NCBI GenBank assembly: GCA_024516035.1
Contig: CM044959.1
Coordinates: 11,985,765 to 12,049,764, forward strand
DNA from: Bactericera cockerelli
Taxonomy: Eukaryota > Arthropoda > Insecta > Hemiptera > Triozidae
Direction of reading: 5' to 3'
DNA length: 64,000 nucleotides
Part shown: in pieces, positions 44,597 through 56,659 of the stretch
Layout of the letters: every line of letters begins with the position of its first letter
Numbering within the stretch: the first letter of the stretch is position 1
Made by a program: the position numbers and the translations under genes
The notes under the pieces: model-generated
Seen by the model: the letters and a program-made list of their open reading frames with translations, nothing else
Told to the model about the DNA's origin: nothing
Databases searched by the model: none

Positions 44597-44814
44597 GAAA
44601 CACACAGATAAGACAGGTCGTTCGTTAGAGGAGTAGGCCCCTTAAAGGACATTTAAGGAAAAACAGTGTGAAGATATTATGTTGTGGGAATGCTTGTTTC
44701 TTTTGATTTTTTTTTTTCAAACAAAATACTCTTTATTAAATAAAAAAATTGTGCAAATACAGCCATATGACCAATTGACCATGCAGTTGAAAGCGACGTT
44801 AAAGCCCCTCAATT

Positions 44815-45180
44815 TCTCTATCTCTCTGTCTCATTTTTCTTTATCTCTCTCCCTCTATTTGACATTCTCTCATTTTCCCTCTATTTTTCTTCCTCTCTAT
44901 CTCTCCCACTGTTTCTTTATCTATTTTTCTCCCTCCCTTTTTTCTCTCTCTTCCTTATCTATCTCTCTCCCTCCCTTAATTTTTCCATATTTCTCTCCCT
45001 CTTCCTTTCTCTCTCTCATCTCTCTTGTTCCTTTCTCTCCCACTGTTTCTTTCTCAATTTCTCACCCTCCCTTTCTTTCTCCCTCTCTCGCTCTTCCTTT
45101 TCCTTCCTCTCTCTCTCTCTTTCTTCCTCCCTTCTTTTTTCAATATTTCTCTCCCTCTCTTTCTCTCTCTCATCCATTAC
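44815..45180. repeat. CT-rich low-complexity tract
   Basis: Tandem CTCT, CCCT and TTTCT runs; a smaller (CACT)n follows at 45529-45557. Confidence 0.92.
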
Positions 45181-45189
45181 TTTTATTTT

Positions 45190-47040
45190 ATTTCCAATAT
45201 CGGGCTGGAAGATGTAACAGTTTCGTGTGACAATCACGGCGCAAATAAATCCAATTTCCGTCAACTTGATGTGTTTCCACCGCTCTGTTTCTATTTTATC
45301 TGTCAAAAATTGTTTTCCTTTTCTCGTCATTTTATTCTATCTCTTCTAATATACTTTCTAGAAAACTGATTTTCTATCAGACATTTTTTTTTTTTCTCCT
45401 TCTTTTATCTTCGTGAGTTTTTTCTCATCTTTTTCCTTCTCCTCCGAATAGTCCTAATACTTTCATATTTTGGTCCTCTGTCCTCTCTCTCTATTTCTCT
45501 TTAGAATCCTTGAATATTGAACAAGATCCCACTCACTCACTCACTCACTCACTCACTCTCCCTCTCTCTCTTTCCCTTTAGAATCCTTGAATATTCAACA
45601 AGATTGATTAATTCTACGATTTTCTATAGGAAAATGCCAAAATATCTTTTTGAGGTGAAAATCCAGCATGTTTTTTTGCAAGGATGGCTGTATGGTTTTT
45701 TTTCACAATGACTTAAAAAAAAAAATACTTTGTGAGGAAATTTGTTGGATATAAATTTGAATGTTGGTTGGCTTTTTGGATGCAAGGATAAAAAAAGCTA
45801 ATTTTGATAAATTTTATTGATTGATACGATTTGCTGATAGCTGTGTATTTGCAAGTTAGGGAAGGTAAAAACAGGGAGTAGACCAGCAGTCTGCATGGCT
45901 GGGGCACTATAAACAGGGAGTAGACCAGCATTGGCTTGGTTCTGGGGGCCCTTGTCAATTATTAGCCTCCTTGTAAAGACAGTGGTAGAAGTGCTGAGTC
46001 ATTCCTCCACTGTCTGGCTACCATCGTTTACGATGACGCCACCCTATGATTAGAAAGCCGACATTCTATTGTGTTCTATTGAAAATAACAATCTGTTTCT
46101 CATTCTTTCATATGATTGTGATTCCTACACGTATGCAAAATAATAGGCTTTTTTTACACACAAGGCAAAAAAATAGGACATAGGGGGTGCCTAAAATAGC
46201 ATTTATAATTGCATCACCCATAACCTATGTGTCCTCTAGTCACCTCTAGTGCCATTGATCAGACGAGCAAAAAGGCATAGAACAAATTTAAATAACATGA
46301 TAAAAAATGCCTTAAAAAAAGCCTGATTCAACAAATTTGTTCCATTTCTACCCACTCATCAGAAAACACCGACTGAGGGAAATTAAATTTGAGCCTGGGA
46401 ATTATAGTCGACCGAGGGAAATTTTCACACCAGCCTTCGAGCGGACTGGCAGAGAGTAGATTACAATATTGCCTGTGTCAGCATTTTTATACATTTTCAT
46501 ATTTTTCTCTCCGACACATTTTATTCCAACGTTTATATTGAAATAAAAAACCCCCCAAGGATAGGTTTGCAGACCCAATGGGTTATGCATACATTTCCGA
46601 TGGCTAATATACTACCTACTTTTGCTACGTTTTAGGCAGGAAATGTTTTGGCGGTGTTAGTTTCAGTGCTGGTTTTCTCAATTTTGGGTTTATATTTATG
46701 CGTTCTTAAAGCGAATGCTGTAAATTTATATGCCGTCTCTGGGTTTGTATTGGCGTTGTTCACACTTCGGCCGAGGTGTTTGATCGAGGGCTAGAAATCT
46801 TTTTGAATGGATTCTAATTGCCAAGAAAATATCGGGGCTCGTGGAACCTCTACCTACCTAAACTATCTTCAATATACCTTGTAACCATCAAGTTGTTTAA
46901 TTTTCAATACCAAAGGGTGGTTTTAATCCAACAATTGGGAGGTAAAAAGAAACAAATTAAATTTAATATTTGAATAATAAATACTAATATAAAAGGTATT
47001 GATAATATTATTTTCCCTTTTTTGTGGTTCAATGAAATGA
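45190..47040. other. AT-rich stretch, no gene seen
   Basis: Contains repeat-H-like pieces near 45870-45960 and repeat L at 46726-46795; otherwise unassigned. Confidence 0.5.
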
Positions 47041-47310
47041 AAATATGATCATTTATTTATTTATTTATTTATACATTTAAACGGGCGTACCCAGTACTAA
47101 CTTTTACAAACATTTTCCCTAACTACAGTAGAACCTATTATGTCTAAAAAAGGTAAAATTAAAGCTATATTATTTAAAAAGCTAAAACTAAAAACATTAT
47201 ATCTAAGTCTTATTCATGCTAATAATAATAATTACTTAAAAGTATTGATGAAAAAGCTACATTATCAGAAGTGAAAGGAGTAAATAAAATAAAAGTTGAA
47301 AGAAACATTA

Positions 47311-50226
47311 TCATTCCTCAGGCTTGGTATCATAGTAATGCCTGATGCTTGATACTGAGGCTGAAAAAAGGTCGACATGGTTGTTTATAGAATTAGCTGT
47401 CCTCTGAAAGCGTATTAGAGGTGAATTTTGTAGATAAGTTGTTCTTACAAATGGAGGTCTAAAAGGTAGATACGATCGAAGGGCATTGTAGCCAGGTACA
47501 TGAATATTAATGGATTCTAGAAGATCAGGTGTGTCAACCCTACCATTAAGAATGTTAGAAAACATGATCATATCGAACATTTCTCGACGTATTGAAAGAG
47601 GAAGTAAATGGAAAGTCTTTTCAATTGTAGAATAGGAAAGGTCAGGAGTTCTATTCCTACTGCTCATAGTCTTCAAAGCCTTGTGTTGAATTCTTTCGAT
47701 TCTACATGAGTGCAAGTTAAACGCAGGATTCCAGACAGGTGATGAAAATTCAAGGACACTTCGAACCAATGAACAGTATAAGATTTTGAAGGAGTGACAG
47801 TCTGGGAAGTCCCTAGTAGAGCGAGATATGAAACCTAGCATTTGAGACGCTTTTGAACATATATGGTCAATATGAGAGATGAAATTGAGTTTGCTGTCAA
47901 GCAGAACTCCGAGGTCTCTAACACAGAAGGTTCGTGAAAGTGGACTACCTTCAAGAGTGTATGGATAAAAGCGAGGGGACATAGATCGCGTAAAAGAAAT
48001 CACACTACATTTTGAGGGATTAACATCAAGAAGATTTAGATCGAACCAATGCTTAAGAGAATCAAGAGCACACTGAAGAATAATTGAGTCCTCATCAGAG
48101 CGAGTTTGGCGATAGATTTTGAGGTCATCACAATATAGAAGAAATTGTACATCATGTTGTGATAAGCAATTGATGACATCATTAATAAAAAGAAGAAAAA
48201 GTATGGGACCTAGGTGAGAACCTTGAGGAACTCCAGATGATGCTACAAAAGGCTGAGAAATTGAAGAAGAACCTAAGCGAACCATGCACTGTCTATTTGA
48301 GAGATAACTTGAGAACCACGAAAGAAGAGAGCCTGACACACCAAAAGAAGATAATTTGTCGAGAAGAATTCTATGATTACAGCGATCAAAAGCCTTCGTG
48401 AGATCCAAATAAATGGAATCAATCTGAGAATCATGAATGTGCTCAGAGATAAAATTAAAGTAACAAAGAAGATTTGAAGATACAGATTTATGCGGTATAA
48501 AACCATGTTGACGAGAAGTTATTAAAGGTGTGAAAAAGGGAAGAAGTTTGTCAAGAACTGCTGATTCAAAAAGTTTTGGGATCGTTGAAAGGATAGATAT
48601 AGGACGATAGTTCGTGACATCATTTTTAGAACCATCTTTTTTGGGTATAGGAGTGACAAAGCAACTTTTCCAAAGTGTCGGGAATACGCCTTGCTCAAGA
48701 GATTGATTAAATAATATTGAAAGGGGAAAGGCTAGAGAATGTGAGCAATGTTTTAAAAAAATTGGAGGAATTGAATCGGGGCCCATACCTTTGTGAACAC
48801 TGAGAGATTTCAGCTTCTTTAGGATTTCGGAAGGTGTAAGAGATATAGATGAAATGTTATCAGATGACTCAAAGCAAAACTCAGGAGAACAGAGAGGAGC
48901 GTCAACAAAAGCTGAATGAAAATGCTTGGCAAATAAATCTGCAGAAGATAAAACAGATGAAGATACAATTTCCTTATATTTAAGAACTTTAGGAAGACTT
49001 GAACCACCACGAAGATTTTGAACAAATTTCCAGAAGTAACGTGGGTTATCTCTGATATTCTGAGATACTGATGAAACGTACGAAGAATAACAACGGGAAG
49101 ACTCATTTTTGCAAAGCTCGCGAAGTCGGGAAAATTCCCTGTAAAAAGAGTTATTTCCAGTAGATTTATACATCCTATGGAAATATTTCTTTTGAAAAAT
49201 GAGAGATTTCAGGTCGTGCGAAAACCAGACAGGGAAAGAATTACGCTTGAGGCGAATAGGAGAAACAAATACCTTAATGAAGTCATTGATGAATTTATTG
49301 AAGAGATTTACATTGTCCTCAACATTTGGAGAATTTAAAATAGATAACCAATCAAAACCTGAGAAGATATTATTCATGAAAACGTATGGTGCTTTGCGAA
49401 AATTATAACCAACAAAGTCATCAGTACCAGAAACATTTTCGCTGACAAGAGAACAAAAGACTAGAAGAGGAGGGTGGTGCTTATCAACTGGCAAGTAAGA
49501 TTCAGAGGGCTCAACAGTTAATCTCTCTGGAGAAGAAGAGAGAACAAGATCTAGGATTCTATCACTATCATTTCGAAACGTGTTTAACTGTGTAAGACCT
49601 AAGAAAGAGACCTGATCTAAAAAAATACAACTACGAGGTGTAGAGCTGGCCGGCAATGGGCTACAATGGGACCAGGAGAGCTCAGGTAGGTTGTAGTCTC
49701 CCAGCAAGATGAAAGTATCATTGGGATAAAGATTGCGAAGACGGTCTACTTCGTCAAAATGGGAGGAGAAAAGTTGAGGGGGAGAAGTGGGAGGTATATA
49801 AATTGCACCAATAATAAAATTATCCCTGCAGTTACTAGCTGTCATACGAATAAAAAGTTGTTCAAATCCGTCAGAAGAAAACGAGATCGATGATGAAGAA
49901 AAGCTGTTACTGATGGCAAGAAGGACGCCACCACCGCTTTTTTTACTGGAAAGCCTAAGATTTCTATCACATCTGTAAACAGCATGATTCGCAAAACCAA
50001 GTTCTGAGGAGAAGAAAGAAGATGTAAGATTAGTTTCAACAAATGCAAACACGTCACAGCTGTCGATAGGCAAAGCTGATCGTGTTAGACTGAGCTTTGT
50101 CCGTAAGCCTCGGACGTTTTGATAAAAAATAGAAAATTGCGTTGAAGCAGAAGTGCGAGAGGCAGAACTATTAGAGTGGTTATGAGGAGCTGATTGAGTA
50201 GTAGAAGCTGAAACAGAATGAGTCAC
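47311..50226 (-). CDS. LINE ORF2: endonuclease and reverse transcriptase, intact
   Basis: 971 codons without a stop. The N-terminal apurinic-type endonuclease has FYQNVRGL, VETN (catalytic Glu), GDYN and DKHHPP. The reverse transcriptase spans about residues 490-760 with NYRPISILS, DLTKAFD, GVPQGSHLGP and LLYCDDLKIY (the YCDD active site). The C-terminal SSPVWNP region is family-typical. It copies element RNA at a nicked target. The frame has no ATG near its start: the ORF1 stop at 50234-50232 is followed six bases later by GTG. Translation probably depends on reinitiation or on an overlap, or the start codon has been lost. Confidence 0.92.
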   Translation of the reverse strand: MTHSVSASTTQSAPHNHSNSSASRTSASTQFSIFYQNVRGLRTKLSLTRSALPIDSCDVFAFVETNLTSSFFSSELGFANHAVYRCDRNLRLSSKKSGGGVLLAISNSFSSSSISFSSDGFEQLFIRMTASNCRDNFIIGAIYIPPTSPPQLFSSHFDEVDRLRNLYPNDTFILLGDYNLPELSWSHCSPLPASSTPRSCIFLDQVSFLGLTQLNTFRNDSDRILDLVLSSSPERLTVEPSESYLPVDKHHPPLLVFCSLVSENVSGTDDFVGYNFRKAPYVFMNNIFSGFDWLSILNSPNVEDNVNLFNKFINDFIKVFVSPIRLKRNSFPVWFSHDLKSLIFQKKYFHRMYKSTGNNSFYREFSRLRELCKNESSRCYSSYVSSVSQNIRDNPRYFWKFVQNLRGGSSLPKVLKYKEIVSSSVLSSADLFAKHFHSAFVDAPLCSPEFCFESSDNISSISLTPSEILKKLKSLSVHKGMGPDSIPPIFLKHCSHSLAFPLSILFNQSLEQGVFPTLWKSCFVTPIPKKDGSKNDVTNYRPISILSTIPKLFESAVLDKLLPFFTPLITSRQHGFIPHKSVSSNLLCYFNFISEHIHDSQIDSIYLDLTKAFDRCNHRILLDKLSSFGVSGSLLSWFSSYLSNRQCMVRLGSSSISQPFVASSGVPQGSHLGPILFLLFINDVINCLSQHDVQFLLYCDDLKIYRQTRSDEDSIILQCALDSLKHWFDLNLLDVNPSKCSVISFTRSMSPRFYPYTLEGSPLSRTFCVRDLGVLLDSKLNFISHIDHICSKASQMLGFISRSTRDFPDCHSFKILYCSLVRSVLEFSSPVWNPAFNLHSCRIERIQHKALKTMSSRNRTPDLSYSTIEKTFHLLPLSIRREMFDMIMFSNILNGRVDTPDLLESINIHVPGYNALRSYLPFRPPFVRTTYLQNSPLIRFQRTANSINNHVDLFSASVSSIRHYYDTKPEE

Positions 50227-50231
50227 AGTAA

Positions 50232-50624
50232 TTAGGTTATGGAGGTTCCTCCCCCGTTGAAAGAGTTTAAAGGAGGGAAACTATCTACATCTAAAGAAGG
50301 AATTGAAAAAACTTCCACATTCTTTGTACTTCTGTTATAAATGTCAGACTGAGATAAAAGATTATCATTAACTACGGACATATTAAGTATAGAAGATTCA
50401 TTAAAAAAAGAGCAATTGGGTGAAGTGATGGGTGCTTTATTACAAAGTGAAATAAAGAAAAGTGCTAAGTTACGAGCAAAAACGGATTTTCCTAATTTGT
50501 TTAAGTGAACACCATGTCTAGTAAAGTGGTTTCTTTTAAGGAACTGATTTACATTAAAGAAAGAGAATTTGGAGCTGTAGATTTTATGCTCAAGACCTTT
50601 ATTTGTTTCATAGATTTGTTTCAT
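50232..50624 (-). pseudogene. LINE ORF1 remnant with SGNH/esterase-like C-terminus
   Basis: The last 130 codons of ORF1. FTRHGVHLNKLGK resembles the final His block of SGNH/GDSL-type hydrolase domains found in ORF1 of CR1/L2-type LINEs. The upstream domain with the nucleophile Ser is missing or frame-broken. Confidence 0.65.
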
Positions 50625-51046
50625 AGATCATGTAAACCATTCAAGAGGTTGACAAAAATAATTTGGAAATTCGTATTAAAAAGTTTGGCTAAAAGTTCAA
50701 GTGGGACTCTCAATAATATGAAATGAATATTGAAATTTCAACGAAAAAAGTTTTCCGCCAAAAGTCATATTACCGTATTTTTTGGAGTAGCTTATTTATT
50801 TATCAATATTTCTGCTATCTACTTGACTTTTTCCTAAATTTTATTCATCTATATTTTTGGTACTTTACGTTCTTACCTTTGGTACCTAATAAAGTAATAA
50901 ACTTTCGAAGCTTGAAATGAACTGATTGAGGTAGATGATTTCAAAAGTGAAGAATGAATCCGTTAAAAAAAAACTTTGTTTTTAGCGAGATTTAATTTTA
51001 CTTTGAAAAATATGTATCAATTGTATGATATACCTAAGTACATAAT

Positions 51047-51186
51047 ATAAGTTATCATATAATCACCTTCATGATATCACAACTACTCAAACTAGCTTTA
51101 TTAAATCTACGCAGAAACCGGGACTTGAACCATTGACCTCCAGGTTACAAGTCCGCCGGTTTATCAATCATACTACTCAGGTCGGT
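51047..51186 (-). mobile_element. SINE family A
   Basis: Reverse copy, plus strand ATAAGTTATCATATAATCAC to CTACTCAGGTCGG. Confidence 0.83.
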
Positions 51187-51479
51187 ATGAATACATAATA
51201 GACGTTAGAGGTACAAAGGTACGTCATAATAGAGGAATTCCTAATAAAATTATTCTATTGCATCGTAAAGTTGATAAAATTATTACATAATACGAGTATA
51301 CGCACCACATAAAATATTTGAACCTTCCTATTTCCTCTCCAAAGTTCATGGCATATTTATGGCAGGATTGAAATACATAAGGTAGAAATAATAATGGATG
51401 ATTTTATGTCACACTTTGATATAAATATGTCACATTATCATACTTTGATATGGGACTTTTACCACGCATATTATTATTT

Positions 51480-51605
51480 GTTCTTTATTAATAGGACATA
51501 ATTATGTATAAGTGCGAAAAGAAAAGATAAACAACATAGATAAAATATTTACAGATGTCCTAACTAAACGGTTGTCTAATGGCAATCTCATCTACCCATC
51601 ACTTA
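51480..51605. repeat. LINE-tail-like fragment
   Basis: GTCCTAACTAAACGG at about 51554 and GGCAATCTCATCTACCC, related to the copies at 35907 and 36198. Confidence 0.5.
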
Positions 51606-51728
51606 GATATGATAGGTACCTACATATATATTATACACACTTGAAATCCCGCAAAGACTTTACTGGTCAACTAAGTTTCTTTTGGTTGTAAATATTCTAA
51701 TAAAAAATTAGTTGCTTAATTTTTAGAA

Positions 51729-51872
51729 CCGAACTCAGTAGCTTAATCGATAAGGCGGCGGACTTGTAACCTGGAGGTCGGTGGTTCAAGTCCCGGTTTC
51801 AGCGTAGATTTAGTAGAGCGAGTTTGAGTAGTTGTAATATCACGATTTACAGAAATATGATAACTTTTAACT
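51729..51872 (+). mobile_element. SINE family A
   Basis: CGAACTCAGTAGCTTAATCG head, GGTTCAAGTCCCGG B box, near-complete tail. Confidence 0.85.
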
Positions 51873-52319
51873 ACTTAATTCTTAGAAACAAAAGCTATTT
51901 GGCGTTTAACTGACGTACCGAACTAAATATCTACATACCCAAAATAGGTATGTAAAAAAATGTGATATAAAAATATTTAAAAAAGAGAGATAAAAAATAC
52001 TCCAGCGGTAGGTACGTACTAGGTAGTGAAAAAGCCACATTAAAGTGAAAAGTACCCGAAAAGGTTTTTTTTTTTTTTTTTTTGCGAGAATGTAATATTT
52101 TGTTTTAATTACACAAAGGAATATATTGTGCTCTCACTTTGACTAAATATTTACGTACTTTTAAAAATATGCAAATTAACATTTATGAGGTAGATTTTTT
52201 TACGCAAACGAATTCTTCGGTCCTCTTCTAAGTTGGATGGATCTAAATTAGACAGCTACAAGAAAGACTACAAACGTCTAAAGTAGCTGCTGTTTCAAGC
52301 CTACTAAATCAGTATAAAC

Positions 52320-52500
52320 AAAAAAGTAAGAAGTTGTATTAGATGTACATTGTACATGAATATCAGAACATACTTGGACAGCTGTTTCGAGCTTATTTGC
52401 TCTCATCAGCAGGAATAGTTCTGAATATCCATACTATTCCATACCATCAACTAACCTCTCTATTTTAATCAGTATAAACCGAAAAGTGAGAAATAAAAAA
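52320..52500. repeat. Dispersed repeat M
   Basis: AGAAGTTGTATTAGATGTAC, GGACAGCTGTTTCGAGCTTA and CCATCAACTAACCTCTCTAT, as at 10378 and 56530. Confidence 0.65.
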
Positions 52501-52937
52501 AGGCTGTGTGAAACTCATCTAAAAAAGAAAATAGGTCAAGAGGAATTTTCAAATTTTCCACAGGTCAAGAAAACTGAAGAGGAATTTTAAATTTTCCACA
52601 TTCTTCTCCTCTTGAGAATTGCAACGGGTAAAAAAATTCGAGAGCGCACGAAGAAAAATAATTTCAAAAAATACCAGAAAATGAGCGAGCGAAAAACCCG
52701 TCCGGGGAGGGGGGGGGTTGATGGGGGGGTAAAACTCCCTCCTAGAGAGTATGGTGAAAGTCGTAGCCCAGAGAAGAGAGAAAGATAGTACAGTAAATAG
52801 CTCCACCGCACCGGTACAGCGGTACCTTGTGGACCGCAGCAGGTTAGGGACGATGCTAGAAGCGCAAATGGTACAATGAATATAAATGGGCTCATCCTGG
52901 CATCCTGTTTTTTTACGAATGCCTAATTATCTGCGAG

Positions 52938-53831
52938 TGAGGAAAAGAGAATGGAAAGGAGAGGGAAGGAAAGGGGAAAGGGAGGAGAAGATGTAAAGGA
53001 AGAGAGGAGCAGAAGGATTAAAGAAGGAGGAGGAAGAGAAGGAGTAAAGGAAGTGAGGAGGAGAAGAAGAAGGAGTAAAGGAAGTGAGGAGGAGGAGGAG
53101 AAGGAGTAAAGGAAGAGAGGAGGAGGAATAAAGGAGGAGAAGGAGTTAAGAAGACAGGAGGAGGAATAAAGAAGGAGAAGGAGTAAAGGAAGAGAGAAGG
53201 AGTAAAGAAGGAGGAGAAGGAGTAAAGGAAGACAGGAGGAGGAATAAAGAAAGAGAAGGAGTAAAGGAAGAGAGGAGGAGGAATAAAGGAGTAGAAGGAG
53301 TAAAGGAAGAGAGGAGGAGGAATAAAGGAGGAGAAGGAGTAAAGGAAGAGAGAAGGAGTAAAGAAGGAGGAGAAGGAGTAAAGGAAGACAGGAGGAGGAA
53401 TAAAGAAAGAGAAGGAGTAAAGGAAGAGAGGAGGAGGAATAAAGGAGGAGAAGGAGTAAAGGAAGAGAGGAGGAGGAATAAAGGAGGAGAAGGAGTAAAG
53501 AGGGAGGAGAAGAAGTAAAGTAAGAGAGGAGGAGGAATAAAGGAGGAGAAGGAGTAAAGGAAGAGAGGAGGAGGAATAAAGGAGGAGAAGGAGTAAAGGA
53601 AGAGAGGAGGAGGAATAAAGGAGGAGAAGGAGTAAAGGAAGAGAGGAGGAGGAATAAAGGAGGAGAAAGAGTAAAGGAAGAGAGGAGGAGGAATAAAGGA
53701 GGAGAAGGAGTAAAGAGGGAGGAGAAGAAGTAAAGTAAGAGAGGAGGAGGAATAAAGGAGGAGAAGGAGTAAAGAAGGAGGAGAAGGATTAAAGAAGGAG
53801 GAGAAGGATTAAAGAAGGAGGAGAAGGAGTA
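52938..53831. repeat. Purine-rich minisatellite, 39-bp period
   Basis: About 0.9 kb in which the plus strand is almost wholly A and G, with single T interruptions in AATAAAGG and GAGTAAAGG. Most units are 39 bp (GGAAGAGAGGAGGAGG, AATAAAGGAGGAG, AAGGAGTAAA). Higher-order blocks repeat within it. Confidence 0.92.
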
Positions 53832-53856
53832 GGACCACCGAAATCCAGGTTACGAT

Positions 53857-54075
53857 TTCATTTGGGTTTTAACGTAGCTTTCAACTGCATGTTAATATTA
53901 CGACGGGGGTGTTAACCTCCATTCGCAGGAAACTCACAAACCTGCTACCCACATTAACTTCACCCAGCCTGGGTTGGGACGGAATGCCAGCAACACGATG
54001 TCTTCACCTCTGGGTTAACTTCGGTGATCCTACGAGAACCGGTGCATTCAACGCGCCATCGACGCGACGCTGGCA
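53857..54075 (-). mobile_element. 5S rRNA-headed SINE (family F)
   Basis: Body GACGGGGGTGTTAACCTCCA and TTCACCCAGCCTGGGTTGGG, then the reverse head (CGAGAACCGGTGCATTCAAC, CCATCGACGCGACGCTGGC). It directly follows the purine-rich tract. Confidence 0.75.
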
Positions 54076-54257
54076 GTCGGTCCTTTATTATACTAATTAA
54101 ATGTACAATCTGGATTTTTTTTTTTTTTTAAATAATTAGACCATTATTAAGAATTTTCAATTATATTTCTCATATTTTTCTTAAAGAGTTCCAGGAAATT
54201 CCCTGCTCATTAAGAAGGAAAACCTCAATCTGTGCCTAATTATGAAATCCTCCCCCG

Positions 54258-54735
54258 CTTATTGTATCTTTGTCTCTCATCCCCTTTTTTTCTCTCTCTC
54301 TATTTCATTTTTCCCCTATCACTTTTTCTTTCATACACATTATCCCTCTCTCTTCTTTAAACTCTTTGTCCCTCTATCTTCCTCTCTTCCCTTTCTTTCT
54401 TTCTCTTTCTCTCTCTTTCTCTTCATCTCTCTCTCTCTCTTCTTCTCCCTCAATTTCTCTCTGTCTCTCTTTTTCTACTTTCTCTCACTCACTCGCTTTC
54501 ACGCTCTCCTCTACTTTTCTCCATTCCCTTTTCCCCCTCCCTCTCTCTTCTCTCTCTTTCTCCCCACTCTCTTTCACACTCTTCTCATCTTTATCTCTTC
54601 CCTTTCTCTCTCTCTTTCTTCCTCTTTCTCTCTCTCTATCTTTCTCTCTCTCTCTCTCCCTCTCTGTCTCTCTGTCTCTCTCTCTCGCTCTCTCTTTCTC
54701 TCTCTCTCTCGCTCTCCCTTCCTTCCTTCCCAGAG
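54258..54735. repeat. CT-rich microsatellite tract
   Basis: About 480 bp of CT, CTTT and CCCT repeats; the long Ser/Leu/Phe open frames are repeat artefacts. Confidence 0.92.
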
Positions 54736-55210
54736 TCTCTGCAAGTCCCTACAAGGATAAAGCTCTCAACCCAGGACATTCCAGCCATAAAGAAGTTCAG
54801 GAAATTCGGCAATAAAAGAGGAGCTGGAAAAAAAAGAAGCCATTTCACTTCTTGTGAAAACGAGAAGAAGTGTAATTCAATTTTCCCGTTGTACTCTGCA
54901 GGGAAAACACGGCAATTTTCTTCTCCTTGTATGAAAATGTTCAACCTGAGCTCTAAAGTCCATGATTTTTTAAAAGTTATCTAAGGATTCTTTAAATTTA
55001 TCCTTTGAAATAGAAATAAAAACTATCTTCTTTTAATAAAATGAGGCTCTGAGGGCCGAATTGTAAAACGGGATTAAATTTGAGATAAGTTCGACTGTCC
55101 TACAAAACAGTCTAAAACGTCCAGTACCCAATAGTAAACTCACTAACTGAGGTTCTGTTTTTGACTTGGGTACTGGACGATTTGGCTTTCGTTTGTCTGT
55201 CTGTTTGTCT

Positions 55211-55372
55211 GTTAAGTTATCATACTCGTATTTGTATTAATCACTCTCGTGATATCACAACTACTCATACTCGCTTTACTAACTCTACGCTGAAACCGGG
55301 ATTTGAACCACCGACCTCCAGGTTACAGGTCCACCGCCTTATCGATCAAGCTACTGAGGTTGGTTGGTTTAA
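55211..55372 (-). mobile_element. SINE family A
   Basis: Reverse copy, plus strand CTCGTGATATCACAACTACT to GATCAAGCTACTGAGGTTGG. Confidence 0.83.
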
Positions 55373-56529
55373 ATAGTCGATAGTTGATTAAAAAGACGGG
55401 CTATAGTGATTGATTGAAACTCCGATTTTTGAGGGAGGGCCTAGCTTATCTTAAATTGAATCCTGTTTTATAATTCGACAAAAAGGTCCGAACTATGAAA
55501 CAGGATTATATTAACCAATCATACATACACTATCTCTAAACACAACCTCTGGAGGATATTTCATCCAAACAGAGCCCATTTATATCAGCTGTTAAGTGAT
55601 AGTGGCTTGAATTAACAAATCCTAGATATAATAATAATTATTTGTTTTCCATATATTTCTCTTTCTGTATACAGAGGACCCATCCTAAGCCATTTTTATT
55701 TGGCTTCTAAGATATTTCATCCTGTTTCATAATTCGTGGCTAACTCTGGATGGTTCTGAAATGTGCTGATTCAAGGAGTTCCATCGCGCTATCCGCCACT
55801 GAATTTCAGTCAGCACATGCAGCAATATTTCTTCAAAATGAACGCAAATAAATCAGACAGACTCCGCGACTACAGGTACAGAAGAGATAAAGAGCTACTT
55901 CATACCGTCTACTTGAATGAGCATTGAGCAACGACATTTTTTACACTTATGATGAACTTCCTACCTCCCCTAATCTCCTTCCCCTTCATTCCTCCCCTCT
56001 CTCCCGTTTCCTCTCTCTCCAAGCGCTCAACATTCAACATTATTCAGAACGCGAAAGCGTCGGAAGCACCTTTCAAGGGGGTTTAAGCCCCCCCTTTTGC
56101 TTCTAAAAAAGCATTAGTCTTATTTGAAATATTAAATCAAGCATATTAAAAAATATAAAGCATTTCCTCTCAAGTGAGGGGACATGAGTGTGGAAGTGGC
56201 TAAAATAAATCACCTGAGCGCTGAAATTTTCGAGGTAAAAAACGGCGCACTTGAGAAGGGATGCTGTATCACTCGTGCGACATGAGTTATGGATTTTTCT
56301 TTTTGAAAGGCCCTTGAAGATATTATTTTGGGTTGTTTATTTTTTCTCCAAGTTTTTTAACTGTCCAATGCTGAGATTTTATATAATTTAGAGAGAGGGA
56401 CTTAAAGAGGCAAGTCTGGTCTGGTCAGACAGTTTGATGAATAAATATTTTAGAAATACATTGCTTTCAGCAAGAATTCTAGTGGTCCAAAGGCAAAAGC
56501 CTTCGTGTTCTTGTCATCTAGAGTAAACA

Positions 56530-56650
56530 ATATAAATAGAAAATTGAGATGTTGTATTACCTGGACTGCTGTTTCGAGCTTATTTAATCTCATCAGCAGT
56601 TAATAGTTCTGAACATCCATGCCATCAACTAACCTCTTTATTTTAAACAG
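56530..56650. repeat. Dispersed repeat M, diverged
   Basis: AAAATTGAGATGTTGTATTA, CTGTTTCGAGCTTATTTAAT and CATGCCATCAACTAACCTCT. Confidence 0.6.
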
Positions 56651-56659
56651 AAACTCAAA

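Larger units (their letters stand above)
47050..50720 (-). mobile_element. 5'-truncated jockey/CR1-type non-LTR retrotransposon
   Basis: Minus-strand element with an ORF1 remnant, an intact ORF2, a 3' UTR of about 240 bp and an (AAAT)n tail at 47050-47073. Tetranucleotide tails of this kind are typical of the CR1/jockey group. The 5' edge is placed only roughly; upstream of 50624 the ORF1 frame is broken. Confidence 0.88.

Noticed and set aside
54242..54815. Two overlapping Ser/Leu/Phe-rich open frames of 170-180 codons
   Set aside because: Artefacts of a CT-rich microsatellite; same for 44679-45369.
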